This document shows positions 17,394-26,686 of a stretch of DNA of 33,052 bases, one piece after another. A program made the position numbers and the translations under genes. The notes below the pieces were generated by a model, which was not told the origin of the DNA, did not search any database, and saw nothing but the letters and a program-made list of their open reading frames with translations. The stretch comes from Candidatus Aenigmatarchaeota archaeon (lineage in GTDB: Archaea > Aenigmatarchaeota > Aenigmatarchaeia > CG10238-14), in contig WJKS01000082.1 of NCBI GenBank assembly GCA_014728985.1, forward strand, positions 1 through 33,052, read 5' to 3'. The first letter of the stretch is position 1, and each line of letters opens with the position of its first letter.

Positions 17394-18541
17394 TCAAAAA
17401 TATACATTACTTTATCTCCTTCAACTTTAGTGGTTGATTCAAGAAGATCTTCAATTATTTCCACATATTTTTCTTTAGGAACAGATTTACCGCCTAACCC
17501 AAGAATATAATTGTTAATCGTTCGTTTATATCCATACATCAATGATCTAACATCATGATAAATTATCCCACCATAACCTGGAGCAATATTCTGGTCACAA
17601 ACACCTATACCAACAACATCATTCAGTGCATCTTCTAACTCTTTGAATGGGAATGGCCTGTAGACTACAATTTTCACTAATCCAACCTTAATACCCTTTT
17701 TCCTGGCTTCAAGTACTGCCGCTTTAGCAGTGGATGTCATTGCACCTACTGAAACAAGTGCGATAACCGCATCATCCATCATAAACCTTTCAATTACATC
17801 ATACTTCCTGCCAAACTTCTTTTCCCATTCTTTGAAGGTCTTTTTAATTAGACCAAGTGCGTTTTCCATTGCTGCCTCTTGCTGTAGTCTGAATTTCATA
17901 TAGCCTTCCATTACTGGTATACCAAGATTCATTGGTTTTTTTGGGTCAAGATAGGTCACTGGTTTGTATTTTGGTAAGAATTTATCAACAGCTTTTTGAG
18001 TAGGGATTTTAACTGGTTCCCGAGTATAACTAAGAATGAATCCATCTAGATTAACAAAACAAGGTAATAGTACTTTATGATTCTCAGCAATTTTGAATGC
18101 TTGCAATGTCAAGTCAATTACTTCCTGATTATTTTCTGTGAAAAACATCATCCACCCTGTATCTCGTTGATCCAAGATATCATTGTGGTCAGACCATAGG
18201 GTGATAGGTGCAGATAAACCACGGGATACATTAATCATAACTATTGGTAACCTCATTCCAGACGCAATGTAAAAGACTTCATGCATTAGTAGTAGACCTT
18301 GGCTGGAAGATGCAGTAAAAGTTCTGACTCCTGTAGCTTCTGAAGCAACTGCTGCTGACATAACTGAATGTTCGGATTCTACATCAAGAAAATCACCCTT
18401 GAACTTTCCATCTACTTTCCATTTAGCCAAAGTTTCAATCAATTCTGTTTGAGGAGTAACCGGGAAATTTGGGATCACTTGAACATTTGCCAATTTTGCG
18501 GCCCATGCACCTGCTTCATTACCATCCATTATTTTTTTCAT
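17390..18541 (-). CDS. porA: Pyruvate (2-oxoacid):ferredoxin oxidoreductase alpha subunit
   Basis: MKKIMDGNEAGAWAAKLANVQVIPNFPVTPQTELIETLAKW; VESEHSVMSAAVASEATGVRTFTASSSQGLLLMHEVFYIASGMRLPIVMINVSRGLSAPITLWSDHND. Confidence 0.92.
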   Translation of the reverse strand: MKKIMDGNEAGAWAAKLANVQVIPNFPVTPQTELIETLAKWKVDGKFKGDFLDVESEHSVMSAAVASEATGVRTFTASSSQGLLLMHEVFYIASGMRLPIVMINVSRGLSAPITLWSDHNDILDQRDTGWMMFFTENNQEVIDLTLQAFKIAENHKVLLPCFVNLDGFILSYTREPVKIPTQKAVDKFLPKYKPVTYLDPKKPMNLGIPVMEGYMKFRLQQEAAMENALGLIKKTFKEWEKKFGRKYDVIERFMMDDAVIALVSVGAMTSTAKAAVLEARKKGIKVGLVKIVVYRPFPFKELEDALNDVVGIGVCDQNIAPGYGGIIYHDVRSLMYGYKRTINNYILGLGGKSVPKEKYVEIIEDLLESTTKVEGDKVMYIFD

Positions 18542-18542
18542 C

Positions 18543-19061
18543 CTATTCCAACCCCGCACATTCTTCACTCATATATTCCTTAACTGAACACCAATCATCA
18601 ACACATTCATGAACTACCTCATAATGTGTACAGAATAACTGCCCAATAAATTGAAATAGTCTTGCTTTTATCTTGACTCCTATCAGTTTTTTCTTAGGAA
18701 TCTCCTTAACTATAAGATTCGGTTGATATAAACTGGATATAGTATCTTTCTGATCTTTTGATAGGTCATAAGCATCATAATCTTCCATTTCTTCAAGTAC
18801 TTTTCTGAATTTTTCTTTGTCAATACATTCCTCATCAACAGAATTACAAGTAATAATCATTCCGTTCTCATTCAATCCAATGCTATAATCATCATAAACT
18901 TTTTCCAGTTCTTTGCTACTTAATCTGACAAATTCACCTGATTCTTTCAGGGGATCTAACTGAATCGGATAGTGAAATTGAATTACATCGGGTTGTACTC
19001 TGGCTTCTACTAAGGTAAAACTTAATACAATTAACAGGCCAATGATCATTTTCTTATTCAT
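18543..19061 (-). CDS. Predicted secreted protein with six cysteines, embedded in the por operon
   Basis: Signal peptide-like MNKKMIIGLLIVLSFTLVEARVQ; C-terminal FCTHYEVVHECVDDWCSVKEYMSEEC; overlaps porD at its 5' end and abuts porA. Confidence 0.75.
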   Translation of the reverse strand: MNKKMIIGLLIVLSFTLVEARVQPDVIQFHYPIQLDPLKESGEFVRLSSKELEKVYDDYSIGLNENGMIITCNSVDEECIDKEKFRKVLEEMEDYDAYDLSKDQKDTISSLYQPNLIVKEIPKKKLIGVKIKARLFQFIGQLFCTHYEVVHECVDDWCSVKEYMSEECAGLE

Positions 19062-19383
19062 GTGTTTCCCTCACCTTCTTGATACATTTAACCGGACAAT
19101 TCTCAGCACATACCAAACATCCTTTACATATCGAGTAATCTATTATTGGTTTTCCATCCTTATCAAAAGTTATAGCTGATTCTGGACAGGATATCCAACA
19201 TCTGCGACATTTTATACATTTACTTTTATCAATAACTGGTTTAAATACTCTCCAACTACCGACGTCTCTCTCCAAACTATTTCCTTTTGCCTCTACATAA
19301 GGTATACCTTCTTTCCCAAGATATTCTATTTTCTCTATTCCTACAGACTTCTTCTTGATTTTTTTAACAATCTTCTTAACCAT
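19054..19383 (-). CDS. porD: Pyruvate:ferredoxin oxidoreductase delta subunit (2x[4Fe-4S] ferredoxin)
   Basis: CIKCRRCWISCPESAI and CKGCLVCAENCPVKCI cluster-binding motifs; ATG 19383 preferred over track start 19428. Confidence 0.9.
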   Translation of the reverse strand: MVKKIVKKIKKKSVGIEKIEYLGKEGIPYVEAKGNSLERDVGSWRVFKPVIDKSKCIKCRRCWISCPESAITFDKDGKPIIDYSICKGCLVCAENCPVKCIKKVRETHE

Positions 19384-19921
19384 GTATACTCCCATACCCG
19401 ACCTTTGCAGCCCTTTTATTAGCTTCAATTATCTTTTCAGAATATCTCTTCATTTTTTTCTCTATAGCCTCTTCAAGATTCTTAAAAGGTATCTTACCTT
19501 TCAATTTCTTTACTAAAACTCCCAACATTACTGTATTTGGAATCGGTCTTCCAATTATATCCAGAGCTATAGTTGTTGCATCAGTGCAAATGTAATTTTC
19601 CTTTTTATCAAGTCCTAATTTATGTGAACGGTTAGTATTAACCAGGATTAATGTCATTTTATCTGTACCTTTCAACATCCTATCAAAATCAAGTGAATCA
19701 TCTAGTATTACAACAACATCTGGTTTAGTAATATAACCTCTTTCTAGTATCTTTTTCTTATCTATTCTTGTAAAGCTTACGACCGGTGCGCCTCTTCTTT
19801 CAGCACCATATAGACTGAAATCCTGAGTTTGGAATCCACTGAGAAATGCTGCCTTTCCTAATAATTGTGCAGCTGTTTTAACCCCTGCCCCACCTCTGCC
19901 ATGGAATCTTACTTCAAGCAT
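19376..19921 (-). CDS. porG: Pyruvate:ferredoxin oxidoreductase gamma subunit
   Basis: MLEVRFHGRGGAGVKTAAQLLGKAAFLSGFQTQDFSLYGAERRGAPVVSFTRID. Confidence 0.93.
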   Translation of the reverse strand: MLEVRFHGRGGAGVKTAAQLLGKAAFLSGFQTQDFSLYGAERRGAPVVSFTRIDKKKILERGYITKPDVVVILDDSLDFDRMLKGTDKMTLILVNTNRSHKLGLDKKENYICTDATTIALDIIGRPIPNTVMLGVLVKKLKGKIPFKNLEEAIEKKMKRYSEKIIEANKRAAKVGYGSIHG

Positions 19922-20027
19922 TAACTCACACTATTAGATATTTGGTTTGGTTAATATTAAGTTTTACCAGAAAATCGAATCTAATAGTTACATAATGAAT
20001 TTAAGATTAATTTACTATATATCTAAC

Positions 20028-20438
20028 ATGCCTGGGGGTATTGGTTTTGGTGGTAATCCTGATAGAGGATACGCTGCTTCTGTTTCTTCTCCAGATATTG
20101 GTTCTAGTGTTTGGGGATATGTAGATCCAATGTGTAATTTAGATGAACTCCCTAAGGATACTCGACTATTACCAAGAATCAGTCGTCTTAGGAGAAAATT
20201 AGCTCCAGGAGTACCAGTATTAAAGGAAAGAGGTAGAAATTTTCCTGTTCATAGATTCCAAGTTCCTGATCATTCTGGTGCTCAAGGATTTATAGTTTAT
20301 GAAGATTTGAGTGAAACTCCTGGAGATTATAGTGGAATGGGTAGATATCTCTTATTAGCATTTGGTTTTTCCCTTCCAGAGAAATTCCCAGGAAGACGAA
20401 GTATTTACATGATTGATGCGGATTCGATTCTCCAATAA
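20028..20438 (+). CDS. Small orphan protein (136 aa)
   Basis: MPGGIGFGGNPDRGYAASVSSPDIGSSVWGYVDP...; in-frame ATG 20028 preferred over track start 19947; no family recognised. Confidence 0.55.
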   Translation: MPGGIGFGGNPDRGYAASVSSPDIGSSVWGYVDPMCNLDELPKDTRLLPRISRLRRKLAPGVPVLKERGRNFPVHRFQVPDHSGAQGFIVYEDLSETPGDYSGMGRYLLLAFGFSLPEKFPGRRSIYMIDADSILQ

Positions 20439-20439
20439 A

Positions 20440-20913
20440 TCAAAACCCTACTTTATCCAAGATCAAATGACTCAAATAACCCCAAAAAATAATTAGAAAA
20501 TAAATACCGAACTCAAATCCTGAAAAATTGAACATAAACCAGAGAATTGAGGTCATCCCTAAACTGAAAACTAAAGAAAACCACAATTTATGCGTGGCTC
20601 CTCTATGCTTAGTTGGGAAGAATCTAATTACCAAATAAACGATTATAAAGCCTAATAAACCATAAAAAATAGATCCCAGAGAGAAGTTAATAATCAAATA
20701 AACAGTGATTATAACAGATAGTAACAGTGAAAGGTATTTTCTGATATTGCTTTTGGGCGTATCTATGTCTGGAGAAATAGTTGCCAAGAGATTGAATAAA
20801 GTAAGGAAAATTATTAAGATATAGTCAGTTATCAATCCCCAACCATAAAGAGTGCCTAGTATTACGATTAAGATTATCATATCGAATATTAGGTGTACTT
20901 TCCAGGATGGCAT
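20440..20913 (-). CDS. Membrane-bound metal-dependent hydrolase (YdjM/DUF457-like)
   Basis: SPDIDTPKS, HRGATHKLW, GYLSHLILD motifs among TM helices. Confidence 0.75.
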   Translation of the reverse strand: MPSWKVHLIFDMIILIVILGTLYGWGLITDYILIIFLTLFNLLATISPDIDTPKSNIRKYLSLLLSVIITVYLIINFSLGSIFYGLLGFIIVYLVIRFFPTKHRGATHKLWFSLVFSLGMTSILWFMFNFSGFEFGIYFLIIFWGYLSHLILDKVGF

Positions 20914-20944
20914 AGAAATTTTATGATTTATTCGATTAAATAGG

Positions 20945-21196
20945 TTAAATTAATTCCATTATTTCTGAAGCTAATAGGGATAATTGGATTCCAGCATGAC
21001 ATCTAGTTCTGTCAAGAAATATACTAGCAATTATTCTACTTGTGGGTTCGGGACCTAAATCTTCTCTGTTTACATATCCAGTCACTTGAGAACCATTATG
21101 AATTATTATGTAATGGGTGGCACCCTGATCGGTAGGAACCCTTGAAGGACCTACATCTAACCCATAAGTTCTACCATCAACTACAAAACTTCTCAT
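20945..21196 (-). CDS. Small orphan protein (83 aa) without any lysine
   Basis: MRSFVVDGRTYGLDVGPSRVPTDQGATHYIIIHNGSQVTGYVNREDLGPEP...; no family recognised. Confidence 0.55.
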   Translation of the reverse strand: MRSFVVDGRTYGLDVGPSRVPTDQGATHYIIIHNGSQVTGYVNREDLGPEPTSRIIASIFLDRTRCHAGIQLSLLASEIMELI

Positions 21197-21231
21197 AACT
21201 TAAGAATAAAGCCCTAGAGTTAAATATCTTA

Positions 21232-21924
21232 CTAATCAATTATTATCCTTGCATCAACAGCTATAGCATCGTCGCTGAAAGCAAAAACAGGGTTGATGTC
21301 TAATTCTTGAATCTCGGGATTTCCCTCAAGCATTTTGGATGTTTTCATTAAAATATCAATTAGTGCCTTAAAATCAACAGGTTCTTTACCTCTGATGCCT
21401 TTAAGTACTTTAAGACCCTTGATTTCAGTTATCATTTCAGCAGCTTCTCTTTTTTTGATTGGGACTACCCGAAAACTAACATCTTCAAATACTTCCACAA
21501 ATACTCCCCCTAAACCAAAGAGAACAACCTGATCAAATGTCGGGTCTTTTTTACCACCTACAATAACTTCTGGAGCTTCGGGTAACATCTTCTGAACAAA
21601 TATACCATCTATTCTAGCCTTTGGTTTGTTTTTTTTAACAGTTTTTATCAAATCAGTTATTCCATCCCTCAGTTCCTTTTCATTTTCTATCCCTATCTTT
21701 ACAGCCCCAGCGTCTGTCTTGTGGATTATATCTTTACTCACGACTTTTAGAACAAGAGGATAACCAAACTTATTCGCGAATGATATCGCATCCTTTATCT
21801 CCTGTATTACAGTTCCTCTTACCACTGGTATTCTGTAATATTCTAGGATTTTTCTTGATTCTAGTTCTGTGAGGTTATTTCTACCCTCTTTTCTTACTTT
21901 ATCAAAAATTTTCTGGGGTCTCAT
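21232..21924 (-). CDS. acdB: Acetyl-CoA synthetase (ADP-forming) beta subunit, ATP-grasp
   Basis: LTELESRKILEYYRIPV; FGYPLVLKVVSKDIIHKTDAGAVKIGI; FDQVVLFGLGGVFVEVFEDVSFRVVPI; EIQELDINPVF. Confidence 0.92.
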   Translation of the reverse strand: MRPQKIFDKVRKEGRNNLTELESRKILEYYRIPVVRGTVIQEIKDAISFANKFGYPLVLKVVSKDIIHKTDAGAVKIGIENEKELRDGITDLIKTVKKNKPKARIDGIFVQKMLPEAPEVIVGGKKDPTFDQVVLFGLGGVFVEVFEDVSFRVVPIKKREAAEMITEIKGLKVLKGIRGKEPVDFKALIDILMKTSKMLEGNPEIQELDINPVFAFSDDAIAVDARIIID

Positions 21925-21950
21925 GTGATATTATTTGGAAAAGAAGATAA

Positions 21951-22556
21951 TTATTTCTTTCTACCCATCAGCTTCTCAAAAATAAACTTCTTAAAACCAC
22001 TAATATATCCTTTTCTATCCATCCACATAAGAACAATAAAGGCGATAGTTCCAACACCAATAGTAATCTCAAGACCGACTCCAACCCATCTAAGTACTCC
22101 CCCGGCAAGAGAACCAATTGATCCAAGTATTAGCATTCTGGGGAAGGCACCTAGAGCAGTAGCAATCATATAATCCTTAAAACTCAGTGAAGTAACCCCA
22201 GTAATGTAACTAATCAGGTCAAAAGGAATGATTGGAATTAATCTGGTGACAAATATACCTGTTTTCCCATTTTCTATGACCCATTCATCAAGATTTTCTA
22301 TCCAGTCCTCACCAACAAGTTTCTTAACAATAGGTCTACCACCCTTTCTAGCAATCCAAAAAGCGATAACGGCCCCCACAATAGTACCTATCCCACCAAA
22401 AATCACAATATCCAGGAGCCTGATTCCAATAGCACCGGCAAAGACTATCATAGCCTCAGAAGGTATAGGTGCGATGATCGTTTGTATAATCATCACAAAA
22501 AGTAAGCCTATAGGACCATAAGCCTCAATAATAGGTACTAGTAATTCTTCTAACAT
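21951..22556 (-). CDS. DedA/VTT-domain membrane protein
   Basis: PIPSEAMIVFAGAIG, GTIVGAVIAFWIARKGGR, FVTRLIPIIPFDLISYITGVTSLSFKDYMIATALGAFPRM. Confidence 0.87.
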   Translation of the reverse strand: MLEELLVPIIEAYGPIGLLFVMIIQTIIAPIPSEAMIVFAGAIGIRLLDIVIFGGIGTIVGAVIAFWIARKGGRPIVKKLVGEDWIENLDEWVIENGKTGIFVTRLIPIIPFDLISYITGVTSLSFKDYMIATALGAFPRMLILGSIGSLAGGVLRWVGVGLEITIGVGTIAFIVLMWMDRKGYISGFKKFIFEKLMGRKK

Positions 22557-22588
22557 TCTATAATCTTACTCTTTTAGGTTAAAATATT

Positions 22589-22661
22589 TAGTCCCGAGCG
22601 GATTCGAACCGCCGTCTGAAGCTCCAGAGGCTCCTATGCTTGACCACTACACCACGGGACT
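22589..22661 (-). tRNA. trnQ(ctg): tRNA-Gln (anticodon CTG)
   Basis: Reverse complement AGTCCCG...GGAGC-CTCTGGA-GCTTC...GGTTCGAATCC...CGGGACT; 7-bp acceptor stem, 7-nt anticodon loop with CTG at positions 34-36. Confidence 0.93.
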
Positions 22662-22698
22662 TTATCAAAATAATTAGGTATTAAGAATTAATTAATTT

Positions 22699-22965
22699 CT
22701 ATTTCTGATTTTCCATGACCTTTTTAGGAAATACTTCCGTTATCGCCAGATATATTGAAAGCCCTACAATCGCAAGCCAGACTTCTATTGAGTAAAGTCT
22801 TCTTTTAATAATAACTTCAAGTGGGGTAAAAATAACTCTTTTAAACAGAGGATATTTTCCCCCACCTATCGCAAAAAATACCATATAAAATCCATAAAGT
22901 ATTTGAAAAGCGAAATTAATAATTATAAGTCTGTGTAAAACTCTCCATTTCCCTTTCTTTTCCAT
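22699..22965 (-). CDS. Small membrane protein (88 aa), unknown
   Basis: Two hydrophobic segments (IINFAFQILYGFYMVFFAIGG, VWLAIVGLSIYLAIT). Confidence 0.6.
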   Translation of the reverse strand: MEKKGKWRVLHRLIIINFAFQILYGFYMVFFAIGGGKYPLFKRVIFTPLEVIIKRRLYSIEVWLAIVGLSIYLAITEVFPKKVMENQK

Positions 22966-23034
22966 GAAACTACCTTTTATGACTATAATTCTAACTTAAA
23001 CATTAATTAAGTTTATTATGTATATTTCAGTGTA

Positions 23035-24222
23035 ATGAACAGGATAAATTTTCTTATAAATGAAATCAAGAAAGAGAAGGAACTGGTTAAAGATAGTTTT
23101 TGGATGTTCCTTGCAAATGCGATCCCGGCTATAATGGGATTTTTGATGAATTTAATACTGGCGAGAATTTTCAATCCAGAACCATTTGGCAATTATAAGA
23201 CCGTAACTTATCTAATAACATTTTTTTCCGCTTTAATAAGTTTTGGAATTCCAATCACGCTTACCAAATATATAGCACAATTCAGGGTTAAAGACAAGAA
23301 GAAAATAGGTTATATGACCAGATGGTTTTTAAATATAAGACTAATATCCTTTTCCGCATTATTTCTGATTCTATTGGTTTTTCTAAAACCGATAACAGTC
23401 TATTTTCTTCATGATCCATCATTAAGTAATTTGATACTTGCCGGATTTCCATTGGTCTTCGCAACTATTTTTGGGTTTTTGCCTTCCATGGTTTTGGGGT
23501 ATGAAAATTTCAAGTTATATTTCTTTTCAAAGCTAGTAACTAGCATTGGTTATATATTATTTGTCGTAGGATTAGGTTATTTTTCTGGGGTACCTTTTTC
23601 TGTCATAGGTTTGGGTATTTCCAATCTTTTGGGTAGCCTCTTATGTCTTAAATATCTTAACAAAAAGGGAAGCTTCCGAAAAACAAATGGAAAATTTAAT
23701 GTAAAAGAGATATTTTTAAAATTCTCTTTACCAATGTACATCTTTACAATACCTAGTTTTTTCGGTAACGCTGTAGTTCCAGTTTTAAGTATATTCTTTT
23801 CGCCCGAATTAATAGGACAGTATTCATTTTCTTTTGTGTTTTATTATTCAGGGCTAGTAATACCAAGTACCATAGGAACTGTTCTACTTCCGAGAAATTC
23901 CAGGCTCATTAGTTTGAAAGATGAAAAGAACATTAAAAAAACTCTAATTAAAGTATTTTCTGTCTATACCTTAATTGCAGTTGTTGGAATTTTAGGAGTA
24001 TTTTTATTGGGAAGAACAGTTCTATCAATCATAGCTCCCGAATATTTGCCAGGATTAGTGTTCTTTAAGGCTCTGGTTTCTTTGGGACTGATTTCAGGTT
24101 ATATAATAATCTATAACTCTTATTTGACAGCAAAAGAAGAATTAAAATGGGTAGCTCTTTTAACATTAATTCAGAATCTATTGATATTCTTGGTGAGTTT
24201 CCTATTATTGAAATCTGTTTAG
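23035..24222 (+). CDS. Oligosaccharide flippase / polysaccharide biosynthesis membrane protein (MOP superfamily)
   Basis: DSFWMFLANAIPAIMGFLMNLILARIFNPEPFGNYKTVTYLITFFSALISFGIPITLTKYIA and repeated TM helices. Confidence 0.87.
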   Translation: MNRINFLINEIKKEKELVKDSFWMFLANAIPAIMGFLMNLILARIFNPEPFGNYKTVTYLITFFSALISFGIPITLTKYIAQFRVKDKKKIGYMTRWFLNIRLISFSALFLILLVFLKPITVYFLHDPSLSNLILAGFPLVFATIFGFLPSMVLGYENFKLYFFSKLVTSIGYILFVVGLGYFSGVPFSVIGLGISNLLGSLLCLKYLNKKGSFRKTNGKFNVKEIFLKFSLPMYIFTIPSFFGNAVVPVLSIFFSPELIGQYSFSFVFYYSGLVIPSTIGTVLLPRNSRLISLKDEKNIKKTLIKVFSVYTLIAVVGILGVFLLGRTVLSIIAPEYLPGLVFFKALVSLGLISGYIIIYNSYLTAKEELKWVALLTLIQNLLIFLVSFLLLKSV

Positions 24223-26552
24223 ATTACTTCCCCATAGGCAGATCCAATCTCCTCATACCCCCTTGACTTATAATTGTCAGATAGACTGCTTAGGAAATTC
24301 TTCATAAATCTTTCTTTCTCAGAATCCCATTTCTCATTTGATTTAAGGAACTCAATCAATTCTTTTAGTTCCATTAGGTAAGCCTTAATCCTTGAGGGTT
24401 CTATCACATAAGGTAACATATTCAACAATTGATAAAATCTAGTACTGGTTTTTATGTCTTCTATTGAATCTTTATCTATCTTTATTTCCCTTTCCTTTAA
24501 TTTCGTTAATAATTCATTAATTACAAAGTTCTGATTTTTAACCACTTCTCTGAGTTTATCTACACTTTCCCTCAAGCCTTCAATTTCCTCAGACTCCACT
24601 CTAGTCACTCTTTCCAGGACATCATCAACTACAAAATTCTGCCTTTCGGCTACTGATTTTAGCTTATCAAATTTATCTTTCAAGGCCATTAATTCCCTTT
24701 CTACTATATAAACATCCTCAATATCTTTTGAGTCAACCTTTTCCCCCAGTCTCTTTTTAATATCTTCTAAGTCATTTTTAAGCTCATGATCCGTTTTCTT
24801 TATTTCTTTAATCTCATCTGTTATGCCAGATGTCCAACTTGCTATATTATTAATTTTATCCAGGAATTCTTCCTGATTTGCAGGGACAGATATCTTCTTA
24901 CTTACCTTCAATAAGTCGTTCATGAATTTCTCTTCTCTATCACCCCAAACATCGGAATCCTTCATTTTCCTTATAATATCCTTCATTTCTTTTGAATACT
25001 CTTTTAATTTTATTCTGTCTTCTAAAAAGGGTAATATATTCAGTAGTTGATAAAATCTTAGTGAGAGCCCGAGGTTATTTAGTTCTTTAATATTAATGTT
25101 TGGAATATTTCTTACCTTTTCCATGCTATTTATTAAATCAGAAATTACATTGTTCTGTTTTTCGATAATTTTCTTTATTTTTTCTATTTTATGTGAGGAC
25201 GCTGGAACTTTACGAGGAAGATCCGGTAACTTATCTACTTCATTAAGTCTTTGTTTAATTTTATTTATTTCTGGAATTAACCTTCTTTCTAACTCCAGAA
25301 GCCTTTCTCTATTATCGTCCAAATGCCTAGATTTTGAATCAACTTTTGAATTGAAGTTTATTATCTTTTCCTCAATTTCACCTATTCTATCTAATTCATC
25401 TCTTATACCAGTCTCATTAATCAATTTAAAAAATTTTGCAACGCTTTCTCTTTCTTTTTGGAATTTACTTACTTCATTAGTGATCTCTGAGAACACGTCT
25501 TCAATCTTTTCAGCATTCTTTTCAGACTCTTTTTTAATTGTCTCCATTTCTCTTATCTTTTTATCTACTTTGTTTAAAATTTTACTTTTTTTGTTTATCT
25601 CAGAATTGAATTTTTCCATCTTATTTTCTATATTTGACAAATCCGCTAGAACCCCTTTCATTTCTTTAAGTTTATTTTTAATATCAGTTTCATCAATTAG
25701 ATTTGATACTTTCTCAATTTTTTCCTTACTAATTCCTATTTTTTGAATTTCCTCTCTGATATCCTTTTTAAAACTTTCGAGACCTTTAGAATCGACAGAA
25801 TTCTTCATCTTTATACTCATTTCATCTAACATTTGGGTAATTTCAGTTGTGAGCTCATCTAATTTAGAAATTTTTTCCTTCTGACCTTGTAATTCATTTA
25901 CCTTATCTGTGATCTCCGAGAATATAGTTTCAATTTTTGCTGCTGTTCTATCAGAATATTTCTTCGTATCTTCAATCTCTTCTATTTTTCCATTTATTTT
26001 TTTAGATAAATCCACAAGATTATCAAAACTTTTTATTCTCTCCATAGTCTTTCTAAAATCCTTAGATTCCTTCTCAAGCGCTCTTACTAGATTTTCTATC
26101 TTTTCTATCTTGACAGCATTTTCCATTATTTCCTGTTCCTTCTTTTCAAATCCCTTTCTGACTTTTAGCGGTTCGATGTCACCAACTACTTCTTTTATTT
26201 CTTGAAAGTTCTTTTCAACTTTACCAAACGATCTTTCGGTTTCCAAAATCATGGTTCTAAGTTCCCCTATTTCTTCGGACATTTGCGCAATTCTTTCATT
26301 TAGCTCATTCCTGTAACCGCTTATTATATCAAATTTTCCTTCTAATTTTTCGGTCTTTAGAACAAGATCAGTTAAAGAACCAATTTCAGAATCAGAACTT
26401 TTCGAACTTAGTTTATTTTTAAAATTATCATCACTGATTTTTTGTTTTGGTATCTCCTTTGTGACCCCATATTTTTTCTTAAGTTTTTCTTCTTTCAATT
26501 CCTCCTTAGACTTCTTTTTAGTGTCTCCTTCCTTTTTGGAAGAACCTTTCAA
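24219..26552 (-). CDS. Long coiled-coil protein with a duplicated C-terminal RFYQLLN-LP module (start ambiguous)
   Basis: Heptad-rich Lys/Glu protein; copies LRFYQLLNILPFLEDRIKLKEYSKEMKDIIRKMKDSDVWGDREEKFMNDLL and TRFYQLLNMLPYVIEPSRIKAYLMELKELIEFLKSNEKWDSEKERFMKNFL. Track start is TTG 26552; coding-like frame extends upstream to a TAA at 26676-26678. Confidence 0.8.
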   Translation of the reverse strand: MKGSSKKEGDTKKKSKEELKEEKLKKKYGVTKEIPKQKISDDNFKNKLSSKSSDSEIGSLTDLVLKTEKLEGKFDIISGYRNELNERIAQMSEEIGELRTMILETERSFGKVEKNFQEIKEVVGDIEPLKVRKGFEKKEQEIMENAVKIEKIENLVRALEKESKDFRKTMERIKSFDNLVDLSKKINGKIEEIEDTKKYSDRTAAKIETIFSEITDKVNELQGQKEKISKLDELTTEITQMLDEMSIKMKNSVDSKGLESFKKDIREEIQKIGISKEKIEKVSNLIDETDIKNKLKEMKGVLADLSNIENKMEKFNSEINKKSKILNKVDKKIREMETIKKESEKNAEKIEDVFSEITNEVSKFQKERESVAKFFKLINETGIRDELDRIGEIEEKIINFNSKVDSKSRHLDDNRERLLELERRLIPEINKIKQRLNEVDKLPDLPRKVPASSHKIEKIKKIIEKQNNVISDLINSMEKVRNIPNINIKELNNLGLSLRFYQLLNILPFLEDRIKLKEYSKEMKDIIRKMKDSDVWGDREEKFMNDLLKVSKKISVPANQEEFLDKINNIASWTSGITDEIKEIKKTDHELKNDLEDIKKRLGEKVDSKDIEDVYIVERELMALKDKFDKLKSVAERQNFVVDDVLERVTRVESEEIEGLRESVDKLREVVKNQNFVINELLTKLKEREIKIDKDSIEDIKTSTRFYQLLNMLPYVIEPSRIKAYLMELKELIEFLKSNEKWDSEKERFMKNFLSSLSDNYKSRGYEEIGSAYGEVI

Positions 26553-26686
26553 TTTCTTAAATAAGCCCTTTTTATGTTGTGTCTTTTTTATATTCTCTTC
26601 ATTATTTTCAGATTTCTTATCTTCTTCTAATTCAGAATTATCCTCTATTTTTTCCTTTTCTTCTTTCTCGGGTATTTAAATCACCA

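Noticed and set aside
23035-24222. Flippase as third member of the giant-ATPase/coiled-coil operon
   Set aside because: It is convergent (opposite strand), so co-transcription is excluded; a link through surface glycosylation is only speculative.
25096-25746. 216-aa plus-strand ORF
   Set aside because: Antisense shadow of the coiled-coil gene; low-complexity Ser/Phe/Ile composition expected from complementing Lys/Glu codons.
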